The notes below the pieces were generated by a model. It was not told the DNA's origin and did no database searches. It worked only from the letters and a program-made list of their open reading frames with translations. A DNA stretch of 41,010 nucleotides from Gracilaria caudata (Eukaryota; Rhodophyta; Florideophyceae; Gracilariales; Gracilariaceae), in assembly GCA_030374735.1 (NCBI GenBank), contig JASCIV010000135.1, positions 1-41,010 on the forward strand, given 5' to 3'. Of the stretch, positions 1-9,686 are shown in pieces. Positions within the stretch are counted from its first letter, which is position 1, and each line of letters starts with the position of its first letter. Made by a program: the position numbers and the translations under genes.

Positions 1-101
1 CCCCCCTCCTCCTCGTTACGCCCCGCGTTTAACCAACGCGCCCACCTTCGTCTCGCCTTCGCTTTACGCTTCGCTTCGCCCGCCACTCGTGTGCCACTCG
101 C

Positions 102-1391
102 ATGGCCAATCTGCGCCACGGTCCGCCCGTCTTCCACAGCGGCTGGCTCGAGAAGGAGGGCTCCGACGGCAAGCGCTGGGAGCGTTTCTTGCGTCTTAGT
201 GGCACCGCGCTGTCCAACAGTCACTCCGATGTGGACCAGCCGTCGTGGCGCATCAGTCTGCTGGAGAGCCCGGTCACCATCGGCCCGCGTCCGCTAGAGA
301 TTCAAATCGAGCTGCGTCGCCGCACGCTTAGTTACTTCGCATTCAATGAGCAGGACTTCTATGCGTGGCGGCAGGCGTTGGCCAGAGCCATGGAGATTCG
401 AATCGACAACTTTTACGAGCTCGGCCATGTGCTGGGAGAGGGCTCGTTCGCTACCGTGCGAATGGCGTTTGATGTGGTGTCCAGGCAGCAGTTTGCCATC
501 AAGATTATCCATAAGGATATGTACAAGCAGGAGGAGTTGCAGTGGCTTATGCGCGAGGTCAAGATTATGATGAATGTGCAACATGAAAATATCGTTGACA
601 CCTACGACATTTTTGATTCCCGAGATCAGCTGCACCTCGTCATCGAGTATATGGCTGGTGGCGAGCTTTTCGATATCATAGCCGACCTGGGCCATCTGTC
701 GGAGCAGAGTGCTTCCATTGTCATGCGCGACATCATCAAGGGTGTTGAGTACTTGCATGACGTTGGCGTTGTACACTGCGATATCAAGCCCGAAAACATC
801 CTTTGCATGAGCAAACAGTGGCCATACAATGTCAAGCTCTGCGACTTTGGACTTGCAAACTTCTTTGACAAACATAACAACAACTCTATGACTGAGATTA
901 TCGGCACGCCTGGCTACGTAGCTCCAGAGGTGGTTCGTCGCCAGCCCTATGGGCCGCCCGTGGACATGTGGGCATGTGGTGTCGTGTTGTATGTCATGCT
1001 CAGCGGTAGAATGCCTTTCTATGGCAGAGATGATATCCAATGCTTGCGTCGGACTGCCAATGGCGAGTACTCATTCCCAGAGCGTGAGTGGCAGTATGTT
1101 AGCGAGGATGCCAAATCCCTTGTTCGCTCGCTGTTACAAATTCGTCCAGAACTGCGCTTAACGGCGAAAGCCGCCCTCCAACATCGATGGCTGGCACAAC
1201 CAGAAATTCTCAACAGCGTGCCACTGCAGAATGACCTCAGCCAGATCCACTCGAGAGTGAGAAGAAAATTCAGAAAGGCAGTTACCATTGCGAGAACTAT
1301 CGAGAAGATGAAAGACTTGATTTCAGGCTTGCAAAACGGCACAAGAGCAATTTCGGGAAACGACTCCAGTTCTCCATCGTCCAGTTCTTGA
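102..1391 (+). CDS. PH domain plus CaMK-like Ser/Thr kinase (HCD catalytic loop)
   Basis: Predicted protein kinase of 429 residues without introns. An N-terminal PH domain spans about residues 12-97 (SGWLEKEG start, Trp89 in the last helix) and probably binds phosphoinositides or a protein partner. The kinase domain is about 105-364: Gly-loop GEGSFATV (112-119), Lys134, Glu152, DFG (248-250), APE (274-276). The catalytic loop reads HCDIKPEN, so the Arg of HRD is Cys226, while Asp227, Lys229 and Asn232 remain. It should still be able to phosphorylate, but it belongs to the non-RD class. After the domain comes a basic stretch (RVRRKFRKAV, 385-394), like a calmodulin-binding or autoinhibitory segment, then a Ser-rich tail. 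An in-frame TAA at 30-32 with no ATG before 102 fixes the start. It is a paralogue of the kinase at 4279-5628. Family CAMK is inferred from motif style; the substrate is unknown. Confidence 0.9.
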   Translation: MANLRHGPPVFHSGWLEKEGSDGKRWERFLRLSGTALSNSHSDVDQPSWRISLLESPVTIGPRPLEIQIELRRRTLSYFAFNEQDFYAWRQALARAMEIRIDNFYELGHVLGEGSFATVRMAFDVVSRQQFAIKIIHKDMYKQEELQWLMREVKIMMNVQHENIVDTYDIFDSRDQLHLVIEYMAGGELFDIIADLGHLSEQSASIVMRDIIKGVEYLHDVGVVHCDIKPENILCMSKQWPYNVKLCDFGLANFFDKHNNNSMTEIIGTPGYVAPEVVRRQPYGPPVDMWACGVVLYVMLSGRMPFYGRDDIQCLRRTANGEYSFPEREWQYVSEDAKSLVRSLLQIRPELRLTAKAALQHRWLAQPEILNSVPLQNDLSQIHSRVRRKFRKAVTIARTIEKMKDLISGLQNGTRAISGNDSSSPSSSS

Positions 1392-2479
1392 GCTGTCTCG
1401 TCCGAGACATCAGACAACAAGGATGATGCTGTGTTATATGCTCCTCCTTGCTGCCCCGCTGATTATTTTCCCCTGTCTCACTTGCATGGGTTGCGATGGC
1501 AAATAATGGAAAGCGCCAACGGGCTAACTGCCAACGTCTCAGCTATGCGGTCAAGCGCCGTGTACTGATGAAAGACGTGCGAATGATTGAGTGCCTCGTG
1601 ATATTTTTCGCAAGCGACATCGATGATGTGATGCGTGATTTCGTTTGCACGCTGTGCACCAATAGAGCATTTTATATGGTCATGGAAGTCATCCGGAGGC
1701 CATATCATTGCAGTTGCCCATGGGCGCTTGTTTTGAGGTGTGCGGGACTATTTCATTCCGTTCTCAAGCATAGTCCATGAAGAAGCCCACGTCATACTAA
1801 TTCTACGGCGATTGACAGCAACGTTTACTTTGTTTAGAACGAACCAATAGCAGTTTATTTCCTCTTTCTCTTCCACGTTGGATAACTTGTTAGTTTCCAT
1901 TTCTCTGTGACCTATCCTGCGTCACGACGCGTCTGTGTACATTAAAGGAAGCTAACAAGGCCATAGAATCTCGGTGTGTTGTCTTCGAGACATCCAAATT
2001 GGACACATTCTCAGAACGCTACCCTTGCACTGTACATGGGGAAATCTCGGGATTTTCGACAGCATCTTCGCGACAGCCGTGCACCGAATCTGTGCACGGC
2101 ATCTGATGGGCAACACTGCGTTCAGCACAAAAAAATCAAAGTTTTTGGAAGATATAGAGACGACCTCAGAGGCTGGACAGATACCGCTTGGTTACAGAAC
2201 ATATAATATATTATGTTCAAAGACTTGGTGCAGCCGTAGCAGTGGTTAGGGTTCGCACTCATAGCTACTGAAGATCGAGCATTGGATTCCACAAGAGTAG
2301 CAGTTGAGGAAGCTGAGCTGCACAGTTCGAGTTGTCTACTTCACAAGTTGACAGCACGCGCACAAGCACAGTACAAGTAGTCCGATTCTGTGCTTTGGGT
2401 GCAAAAGGTTTGGATCAGCTTGTTAAACAGAGCGCAGGGGGCCCAACAGTTGCACGCAGTTCGTACGCAGTTCGAGAAA
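1392..2479. other. Intergenic region between kinase 1 and CSN2
   Basis: It holds the 3' flank of the kinase gene and the 5' flank of CSN2. An ATG-started 94-codon frame at 1496-1780 on the plus strand has no recognisable motif and I do not call it a gene. I see no repeat or RNA gene. Confidence 0.5.
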
Positions 2480-3969
2480 ATGTCAGACATGGAAGATGAT
2501 GAAGATTACGGTTTCGAATACGAGACAGATGACGACGAAGAACAGGATATTGACATTGAAAATCAGGTATGTGTGACCATTGGCGCCTTTTTTTGTGAAA
2601 CAGGGATGAACCGCTTCTCCTTCAGTGGAGATGGATCCAGCTTTGAAAAAAAACCGACGTCATATCTAACTTTGTCATGACCCTTGCGGTCCTGTTTTGT
2701 TTCTGGGAAACGTGCTTTTCACGCGTACATGCATAGTACTATACAGCAAAAGGATTACTCGAAACAGACACGAAGGCCGCTCTCGGATCGTTTGAGGAGG
2801 TGCTGCAAATGGAAACAGAAAAGGGCGAATGGGGATTCAAAGCGTTGAAGCAGATTGTCAAATTGAAGTTCGGTCTTGGAGATTTCAAAGGCATGATTGT
2901 GCGCTACAAAGAAATGCTTACTTATATTCGTTCCGCTGTTACTCGAAACTACTCAGAGAACACTATCAACGCCATCCTTGACTTTGTGTCTTCCTCGAAT
3001 CAAATGGATCTTCTGCAAGAATTCTATGAAACCACGCTAGCTGCGCTGCAAGAAGCACGAAACGAGCGTTTATGGTTCAAGACTAACCTCAAACTGGGAA
3101 AACTGTGGTTTGATGTTGGCGATTTTCCGCGACTCATGCGCATTTTGAAAGAACTACACAAATCATGTCAAAGGGCGGACGGAACGGATGATCACAAGAA
3201 AGGAACGCAACTTCTTGAGGTTTATGCGCTGGAAATCCAAATGTACACCGCAACAAAGAATACCAAGCGCCTCAAACATCTTTACGAGAAGGCTCTTCAG
3301 GTGAAGAGCGCTATACCCCACCCACGCATCATGGGTGTCATTCGCGAATGTGGTGGCAAGATGCACATGGGAGCTAGGAATTTTGACAAGGCTCACTCAG
3401 ACTTCTTCGAATCTTTCAAGAATTACGACGAAGCAGGAAACACCAGACGGATTCAATGCTTGAAATATCTTGTTTTGGCAAACATGCTTTCGCTGAGCGA
3501 CATCGACCCCTTCGATTCACCGGAAGCTAAGCCCTACATGAATAACAAAGAAATTCAGTCAATGACGGACTTACGGGGAGCTTACACAAAGAAAGATGTT
3601 AACGAGTTCGAACGAATCTTGAAGGAAAACTCGTCCACGATCATGGATGATCCATTTATCCGGGTTCATATTCAGGAGCTATTGACTCGTTTTCGATCAC
3701 AAGTTCTTCTCAAGTTGATTCAACCGTACACGAGAATCGCCATACCCTATGCGGCAAGGGAGCTGAACATTGAAGTGCAAGAATTAGAGGACCTGCTGGT
3801 TGCTTTGATCATGGACAATAAGGTAAACGGAAAGATCGATCAGGTGAACAACGTGCTTATTCTTCGAGACAGGGATTCGAAGGGGGGAGAAGCTCAATAC
3901 GATGCCATTCGCAGCTGGAGTGATCACATTGAGCTTCTTCATTCATCAATATCCAGTCTTTTATTGTAA
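2480..3969 (+). CDS. CSN2: COP9 signalosome complex subunit 2 (two exons)
   Basis: CSN2 is a PCI-domain scaffold subunit of the COP9 signalosome, which removes Nedd8 from cullins and so controls cullin-RING ubiquitin ligases. Exon 1 is 2480-2566, the intron 2567-2736 (GTATGT...CATAG) and exon 2 2737-3969, giving 439 residues, close to the roughly 443 of animal CSN2. The start is decided by the conserved acidic N-terminus [15 protein letters not shown], ending in DIENQ exactly at the splice site; exon 2 resumes with [16 protein letters not shown]. Conserved blocks include [76 protein letters not shown] and the C-terminal winged-helix piece ([28 protein letters not shown]). The helical repeats precede the PCI domain. 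Identification is very secure. Confidence 0.97.
2567..2736 (+). other. CSN2 intron (170 bp)
   Basis: Phase-0 intron with donor CAG|GTATGT and acceptor CATAG|TAC. A TCTAAC motif at 2665-2670 is a possible branch point. The reading frame runs open into the intron to 2680, but that extension has no CSN2 similarity, whereas the spliced product restores the family sequence. Confidence 0.9.
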
Positions 3970-4278
3970 AAGCCTGGAAAAGGCCCTATGGCAGAGATGA
4001 TGACAATACATAGATAGTTAGTGTGAGATCTGGGACGATTATACTGCGTGTTGCTTTGGTTGTCCTCTACTCAGCCCCAATGTTAACCGGAACAATAGTA
4101 CTCAAATAATTGTAACACACTTGGATGTCAATGCAATCAGATGCAATGTAGCTAATAGAGGCTAGCAAATAGATAAACCTGACATGAATTCTCGCCGAGG
4201 CTATTTACAGAAGCGGATGATGTGGTGACAATCACGTACAACCTCGGAGCGATGCGTAACCGTGACGGATAGAACTAT
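3970..4278. other. Convergent 3' flank between CSN2 and kinase 2
   Basis: This 309-bp stretch separates the stop codons of two convergent genes and should contain both 3' untranslated regions. It is AT-rich. I find no gene or repeat. Confidence 0.5.
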
Positions 4279-5628
4279 TCAACAAATGTTGGCCTTAGCA
4301 GAAGTGGGCGTACTGGACGCAGAGGCGGCAGAGGCGGCAGCGGCAGCAGACAAATTAGCGAGCTGGTTAATCCTTCTAACAGTCATGGTAGCCATGACAG
4401 CCTTCCTGAACTTTCTGCGACTAGAGTGAATACCGCTGAGGTCATTGTTGATTGGCGAGGCGCTGGCAGCTGAAGGATCGGCGAGCCACCTGTGTTCCAA
4501 CGCAGCATTGGCAGTAAGACGCTTCTCGGGGTTCAGTTGTAACAGACCCTTGACGAGCGAAATGGCAGAGTCACTGATCTTAGACCATTCCTTAGCGGGC
4601 ATACTATATTTTCCACTGGCAGTCATCTTGAGGCATGCATGGTCATCTCTTCCGTAGAAGGGCATCTTACCGCTAAGCATAATGTAGAGCAACACGCCGA
4701 TGGCCCACATATCGACGCCCGCGCCATATTTCTCACGCTTAACAACTTCTGGTGCAACGTATCCCGGTGTACCAATCATGTTCTGTTCCTGTTCGTTAAT
4801 TTCGCCATCCTTTGAGAAGTTTGCCAAGCCAAAGTCTGCAATTTTAACCTGCAGGGGCCAGCTCTTGGCCTTACATAGGACGTTCTCGGGTTTGATATCA
4901 CGATGAACAATGTCGTGCATGTGCAGATATTTGATTCCCTTGATGACATCACGCGTGACCTGCGCGGCTTGCTGTTCTGAGAAAGAGCCAGCCTCAGCGA
5001 TGATGTCAAAGAGTTCTCCTCCCTGCATGTACTCGAGCACAATGTGCAGCTGGGAGGGTGAGTCGAAAATATCGATGGTGTCGACGACATTGGGGTGTGA
5101 AACGCTCTTCATGATATCGACCTCGCGCATGATAAACTGCATTTCCTTGGGATCGTAGCCCTTCTTTTTGATGACCTTGATAGCCACTTTCTCGTTGTTT
5201 TGCTTGTTAGTAGCCAACTTGACCTGGGCAAAGGCGCCCTCTCCCAGCAATTCGCCCACACTATAGAAGTCATTGACGGTGCAGTTGGTGGAGCATTTAA
5301 TCGCGTGCAACCACTTCTGAAAGATATCGTCAGTTTCAGCGAAGAAGGAGATACGACGCTGCGGGAAGTGCAAAACAAGCTCTCTGGTGCGCGGACCGGC
5401 GACGAAGGGGCAGTCGGAGAGACGCACGACCCAGGTGGGCGGGGAGATTTCGTTGTGGTGATTGGAGAGCACGCCCTGCTGCAAGACGAGAAAACGCTTG
5501 TACCGCGAGCGAAAGCGCTTTCCTTCCTTGAACAGCCAGCCGCACATATTGACGGGAGCGGCGCGTCGCACGGCGACCTGAGACACGGAGGCGGGGCTCT
5601 CCATAGCGAATGAGCACGAGGGGGACAC
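4279..5628 (-). CDS. PH domain plus CaMK-like Ser/Thr kinase (HRD catalytic loop)
   Basis: Intronless 449-residue paralogue of the first kinase, on the opposite strand. PH domain about 28-112 (CGWLFKEG start, Trp106 in the last helix). Kinase domain about 121-382: Gly-loop GEGAFAQV (129-136), Lys151, Glu169, intact HRDIKPEN (242-249), DFG (265-267), APE (292-294). All catalytic residues are present, so it should be active. The same linkers recur as in the other copy (SPINNDLSGIHS, then RRKFRKAV), including the basic post-kinase segment that resembles a calmodulin-binding region. The C-terminus is an Ala/Ser-rich low-complexity tail. Later in-frame methionines at residues 9 and 28 are alternative starts; Met28 would begin right at the PH domain. 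PH plus CaMK-type kinase is an uncommon pairing (the familiar PH kinases are AGC type), so the family assignment rests on motif style. Confidence 0.9.
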   Translation of the reverse strand: MSPSCSFAMESPASVSQVAVRRAAPVNMCGWLFKEGKRFRSRYKRFLVLQQGVLSNHHNEISPPTWVVRLSDCPFVAGPRTRELVLHFPQRRISFFAETDDIFQKWLHAIKCSTNCTVNDFYSVGELLGEGAFAQVKLATNKQNNEKVAIKVIKKKGYDPKEMQFIMREVDIMKSVSHPNVVDTIDIFDSPSQLHIVLEYMQGGELFDIIAEAGSFSEQQAAQVTRDVIKGIKYLHMHDIVHRDIKPENVLCKAKSWPLQVKIADFGLANFSKDGEINEQEQNMIGTPGYVAPEVVKREKYGAGVDMWAIGVLLYIMLSGKMPFYGRDDHACLKMTASGKYSMPAKEWSKISDSAISLVKGLLQLNPEKRLTANAALEHRWLADPSAASASPINNDLSGIHSSRRKFRKAVMATMTVRRINQLANLSAAAAASAASASSTPTSAKANIC

Positions 5629-6702
5629 GACGGGAGGGAGCAGGAAGCTCGAGTGTGAAGGAGACGGAGTGCGGTGAATGAGAGCGAAGAATGCTGACGA
5701 GGGCCGACGTTGCGCGACGGGCCGGGCGCTGGACGGCTGCTCTCAAATGCTGAAACATGCGCGCTTTTGATGTGGTGGTGAGAGGGGGGCGCAGTGCGTA
5801 CGGCGCAGCGCTCTCTGCCTGCAGCTGCCGCCCACGCGCTTGACACGAGCAGCGGCGCCATATTCAACGCGCGCGCTGTAAAGCGCGTGACATTGCTCGG
5901 CTGCGCTCGCGCGCTGGTTGGACGCCGCGTGCAGATTCGGGCTGTAATTTTTCACGCGATGCCATTATCAACGCCGCGTCGCTCTCCGGTTGTGTTGCCA
6001 GCCGCTGGAGGCGTGGCTGCGGCTCGGCTTCCGGCCGCACATGCGGTAAGATACCTTTGGTATTTTACTAAAACTTTGCCGCCGCTTTTGCGCTCGCTGC
6101 TGGTTTTCTCCACTCGACCTGCACGCGTAATATGCGCTGTTACATTTCTTGACGCTCACATGCATTAGAATAAACTCTCAGTTTATTGCTGTGCGCGCGT
6201 CTTGCTCGCGCGTGTTCAACGCAGTAGAAACGCATCGTGCGTTAGCCTTTTCAGTTACACTCCGCTTTACCAACACTTATTCGCATCACGCTTAATGATG
6301 ATACTTTCCACACGCTCTGCCACTTGCCACACAAAGCCCGCCACCAATGCGCATGGAGTTGTTACGGAGCATGTGAGGGAAAACGGATACCTTCCTACTT
6401 CGGCGAAACAATGCGAACCAATTAACCACGGCAAGTCAAGTTCACCTCCGTGCTGAGTTGAGCCGAATGCCTACGTCAGCGGAGTTCTCCGCTTCGATAG
6501 CTGTACCAGTGTGCCGTTGCACAGCACATTCAATTTATGGAAGACATCTACGAAGGGTAACCAGTAGTGACATCTACATGTCTCGAAGGTGAGCAAGAAG
6601 GTACAAGGGTAACACGCCACAATCTCCTAACGGTACACAATAACAGCTGTAAGCGCGTTGCACTGTAATGCTCGCATCCACTCCTTTCATTCGCAACCTC
6701 AC
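5629..6702. other. Intergenic region between divergent kinase 2 and the small membrane-protein gene
   Basis: This divergent spacer of about 1.07 kb presumably holds both promoters. The kinase-proximal half is rich in GCGCG words. I found no convincing promoter element, RNA gene or repeat. Confidence 0.45.
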
Positions 6703-7083
6703 ATGCACTTTCCCGGGGTTGTTTCCCAGGTGCCTTGCAGCTCCGCACGGCAACCGCACCTCGTCTCTATTTGCTCTTTTGGTTTCTTCCGTCAGAGATC
6801 GTTCACCGCCGCCCCCTTCGCACGTCTGCACTCGCGTTCCCGCCTTCAGCTGCAAGAAATGGCGCATCGCTTCCCGTTACTCCCCATCCAAGCTGTTCAA
6901 CCCGCCGACATTGCGCTCGTCGCCGTGGCCGGAGGAATCCTCGTTGGCGTCGGTTTACTGCAGAAGAGTCTCGGAGACGTCGTGCGCGAGGAAAGCATGC
7001 TACCGCCTGCCGCGGGCGCCAAGGCCAGACGTGAGAGTCAGAGGAGCAAGAGGTTTTTGAAACGCAACAAGCCCAACAAGTAG
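6703..7083 (+). CDS. Small single-pass membrane protein, probably organelle-targeted
   Basis: Predicted 126 residues. The conserved-looking core is the last 60: a hydrophobic Gly-rich helix at about 68-86 (DIALVAVAGGILVGVGLLQ), an SLGDVVREE segment, then a very basic tail (RRESQRSKRFLKRNKPNK). The first 50 or so residues are rich in Ser, Arg and Phe and low in acidic residues, like a transit peptide. The core resembles small one-helix proteins conserved in plants and algae that I remember as plastid-targeted, but I cannot give a family name or function. ATG 6703 gives the presequence; ATG 6859 would give a 74-residue protein without it. The stop lies only 3 bp from that of the convergent methyltransferase gene. 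Confidence 0.6.
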   Translation: MHFPGVVSQVPCSSARQPHLVSICSFGFFRQRSFTAAPFARLHSRSRLQLQEMAHRFPLLPIQAVQPADIALVAVAGGILVGVGLLQKSLGDVVREESMLPPAAGAKARRESQRSKRFLKRNKPNK

Positions 7084-7086
7084 CTT

Positions 7087-8184
7087 TCATTTGTAAAACC
7101 ATGCATCGATCGTCACAAACATGTCTTTTTCCTTCGAAAACAGTTGTTCCCATTCTTCTATCGTCATCTCCTTTTGTGTCTTCCAACTTCCTTTGTGCGA
7201 CCCTTTTACTTTGTATCCGTATTCCTTCATCAGTTGCCTAACCAGCTTCACAGAGCGCTCTTTCATGCTTTCAAGACCTTCTGGCTGTCTGGACATCATT
7301 GGTATATTGAATTCCAGTACAATGTTGCGAATTGCACCCTCCTTGAGCAGTCTTCTACCACTAGCCAACGCGTGGCTTTCGAATCCCTCAACGTCCATCT
7401 TCAAAAGCAGCACGTCGTGTCTTTCAGCATCAAACATTTCGTCAAGAGATATTCCTCTAACCGTAACTGTGTCGTTCGCACCCGCTAATCGATCCAGCGG
7501 TTTTCTAAACTTATCAGCATATCCGCTGTGATTATTGTTCGGGAATCCTCCCATGCATCCTGTACGGCGTCGCACCGCCATCGTTTCATCCGTATTATCA
7601 GTTACAAACGCGTGTGTGAATGTAACGAGGTCATGGAAGCCGTTGACAAGTATCGACGCGGAAAGTAGAGTACGACAATGCGGTTGCGGATCAAACGCAT
7701 ATACTCGATGACCGTACGCGGCAGCCATGAGACTGTACCATCCGCGGTTACATCCAACGTCGATAACCACTTGCTCTCGCTTTGTATCTTCTGCAGCACA
7801 TGAGTTTCCCCAATGTTCTATCCGTTCGCGCGTCTCACATCCTGGCCGATAGAGCAAATGGCGAAAGAGGCTTCGAATATTTGTTTCTGCACGTAACAGA
7901 AACGCCCGTACGGGGTCAATGCCATGTCTTGGGTCATCTTCGACAAAGAAGAAAGTTGCGTCCATATCGCGCTGGAGTACGAAGGTCACATCTTCGGACG
8001 GAAGCCATTCAGCTTTTAGATCACTTGCCAGTGATGATGGTAAGCCAGACGAAACCCGAGTAGTAGTCGCAGTTACCGCCTGGATTGTTGGTGAATTGTT
8101 CAGTACGAGAATAAGACAGAGTCCAAAGGCAATGAGAAGCACAATTCGATTTACACTTACGCGTACAGCATTCTTAAGAACCAT
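7087..8184 (-). CDS. FkbM-family methyltransferase, membrane-anchored
   Basis: Predicted S-adenosylmethionine-dependent methyltransferase of 365 residues. A short cytosolic N-terminus is followed by one membrane helix (about 14-29, IVLLIAFGLCLILVLN), giving type II topology as in Golgi enzymes. The catalytic domain shows the SAM-binding loop VIDVGCNRGWYS (140-151), acidic motif II (AFDPQP, 163-168), ISLDEMF (246-252) and the FkbM hallmark LLKMDVEGFE (260-269). FkbM-type enzymes often O-methylate sugars, which would fit methylated wall polysaccharides, but the substrate cannot be read from the sequence. The first in-frame ATG is at 8184 and puts the membrane anchor at the N-terminus. No intron is needed. 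Confidence 0.85.
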   Translation of the reverse strand: MVLKNAVRVSVNRIVLLIAFGLCLILVLNNSPTIQAVTATTTRVSSGLPSSLASDLKAEWLPSEDVTFVLQRDMDATFFFVEDDPRHGIDPVRAFLLRAETNIRSLFRHLLYRPGCETRERIEHWGNSCAAEDTKREQVVIDVGCNRGWYSLMAAAYGHRVYAFDPQPHCRTLLSASILVNGFHDLVTFTHAFVTDNTDETMAVRRRTGCMGGFPNNNHSGYADKFRKPLDRLAGANDTVTVRGISLDEMFDAERHDVLLLKMDVEGFESHALASGRRLLKEGAIRNIVLEFNIPMMSRQPEGLESMKERSVKLVRQLMKEYGYKVKGSHKGSWKTQKEMTIEEWEQLFSKEKDMFVTIDAWFYK

Positions 8185-9686
8185 ATTGGTTTTGAAGAAG
8201 TCCCTCAAAGCCTTCGAAGCATCACCGTTCTGCCTTTTAAGCCTTTTGTGCGAAACTTACTTGCCCCGCCTAGAGACTCGAAGTGTTGCAACTAGCGATC
8301 AAAACATAGATGTTTCTGGGCAAAGATCTCCGCTCTTTTCTGCAGTTCACAAGTTCGTTCAGTCTCCCCTTCAAAGAACACTTAACCTGTGTTTGCTCTT
8401 CAGCACTCAACAGGATATGTGGACTTCAAAACTTTGCGTACGTGACCGATTAAAGCGGAGACTTCTAATCCTGCGTTCAAATTCTGGAAGTCAAATTATT
8501 CGCGAAGACAGTTTGATACCAAGGCAAAAACAGGCTGTTTTTACCGAGGGGGAGCCAAAGGACTCCAGCAAAATGGTTTTATGGTTTGCGTGCGTCGCGC
8601 GCCCCTTCAATCGAAACTCTGTGCGCTGAGCGAGAGAGCTTGGGAGAAGCAAGGATATGCCGGAACCGCAACATGCATGCGACTGCTACGCGAACCCACC
8701 CAGCAAAAACTTGTCACCCAAACGGTAAGCCCTTACACTGAATTCTGTGCAACAAGGGCTTTCGCAGTAGCCCTCTTAACCCTTTATCCTGGATGGACAT
8801 GATGTTAGAACGCCACCCGCCACATGTTTGAACGCAGAGCACGATGCTGAAGCGAAATTCTTCTGTGCCCATGGCCTTGTTTCAACGGTACAGGTGCCAG
8901 TAGTCAACAGCTCTCTTTTGTGAAGACGACGAAACCTTGGTCGATTGCCTGTTTGAGCAGTAATCATGCTGTCGATTCAAAACAGGAGACCATGGAACAA
9001 GAGAGCGAGTGAAGGGTGCGACGAACATTCATGTCTTTAATTTCTGTTTCTGTCAAGTGCCAACTTGTTCTCTCAACTTTTTTCACCAGTCATGCTGAAG
9101 TTATACCTCAGCACCACAGGTCAGCACTGAAATTGGAAACAGATGACGTAACGCTTTGCAGTAGACGATTAAAGGTCAACAAACCCGCCAACTGCTATTC
9201 GGAATATGAGGTTCGATACGTGGTAACTGCACTGTACAACCCCTTATTCCAAAATCTCCCTATGTATCATTTCGGAGATTAGTGACCCCTGACCGGTATA
9301 AATCTTATCGTTGCAGATCAGGACTCGTGATTCAGTAGGAATTTAAGGTTATGTGGTAGGAATTAAAGAGTAAGGGGGATAGATTGCTATCCTTTTAACA
9401 ATGCAAACGTTGAAGACTACTGGAAACAAGCTTTTGTACGAGAGAATGCTCCGTTATGAGACAGTTGGTCATTTTCTCAACCGTCGGCAAAATCACGCTC
9501 GCTGACAAATAGGGCGAGGGAAAAGAAAGGGTCGTTGATGACCACGTGAGCCTTGACCACACGACTCTCTGAAATGTATCTATTTGGTCGCATTGCAAAT
9601 GCTCTTGCATTTTAAAGAGAAACCTTTCCGGACAACCAAGTGCCCTACTTTAGTGACGGTTTGCAAATTGTTATATTCAGACCTCA
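8185..9686. other. Intergenic region upstream of the FkbM gene and downstream of the protease gene
   Basis: About 1.5 kb. It contains the 5' flank of the methyltransferase gene and the 3' flank of the protease gene, both on the minus strand. Short open frames at 8581-8802 and 9016-9282 show no motif and look like chance. I see no RNA gene or repeat. Confidence 0.45.

Noticed and set aside
294..1040. 248-codon minus-strand frame inside kinase 1
   Set aside because: Antisense to the kinase domain; no motif of its own.
2229..2280. tRNA-like GTGGTTAGGGTTCG context
   Set aside because: The surrounding sequence does not give an acceptor stem or anticodon arm.
2567..2680. Coding extension of CSN2 exon 1 to 2680
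   Set aside because: The extension begins exactly at a GTATGT donor and loses CSN2 similarity, while splicing to 2737 restores it.
5109..5867. 252-codon minus-strand frame overlapping the start of kinase 2
   Set aside because: Out of frame with the PH and kinase motifs; Ser/Pro/Arg-rich chance product.
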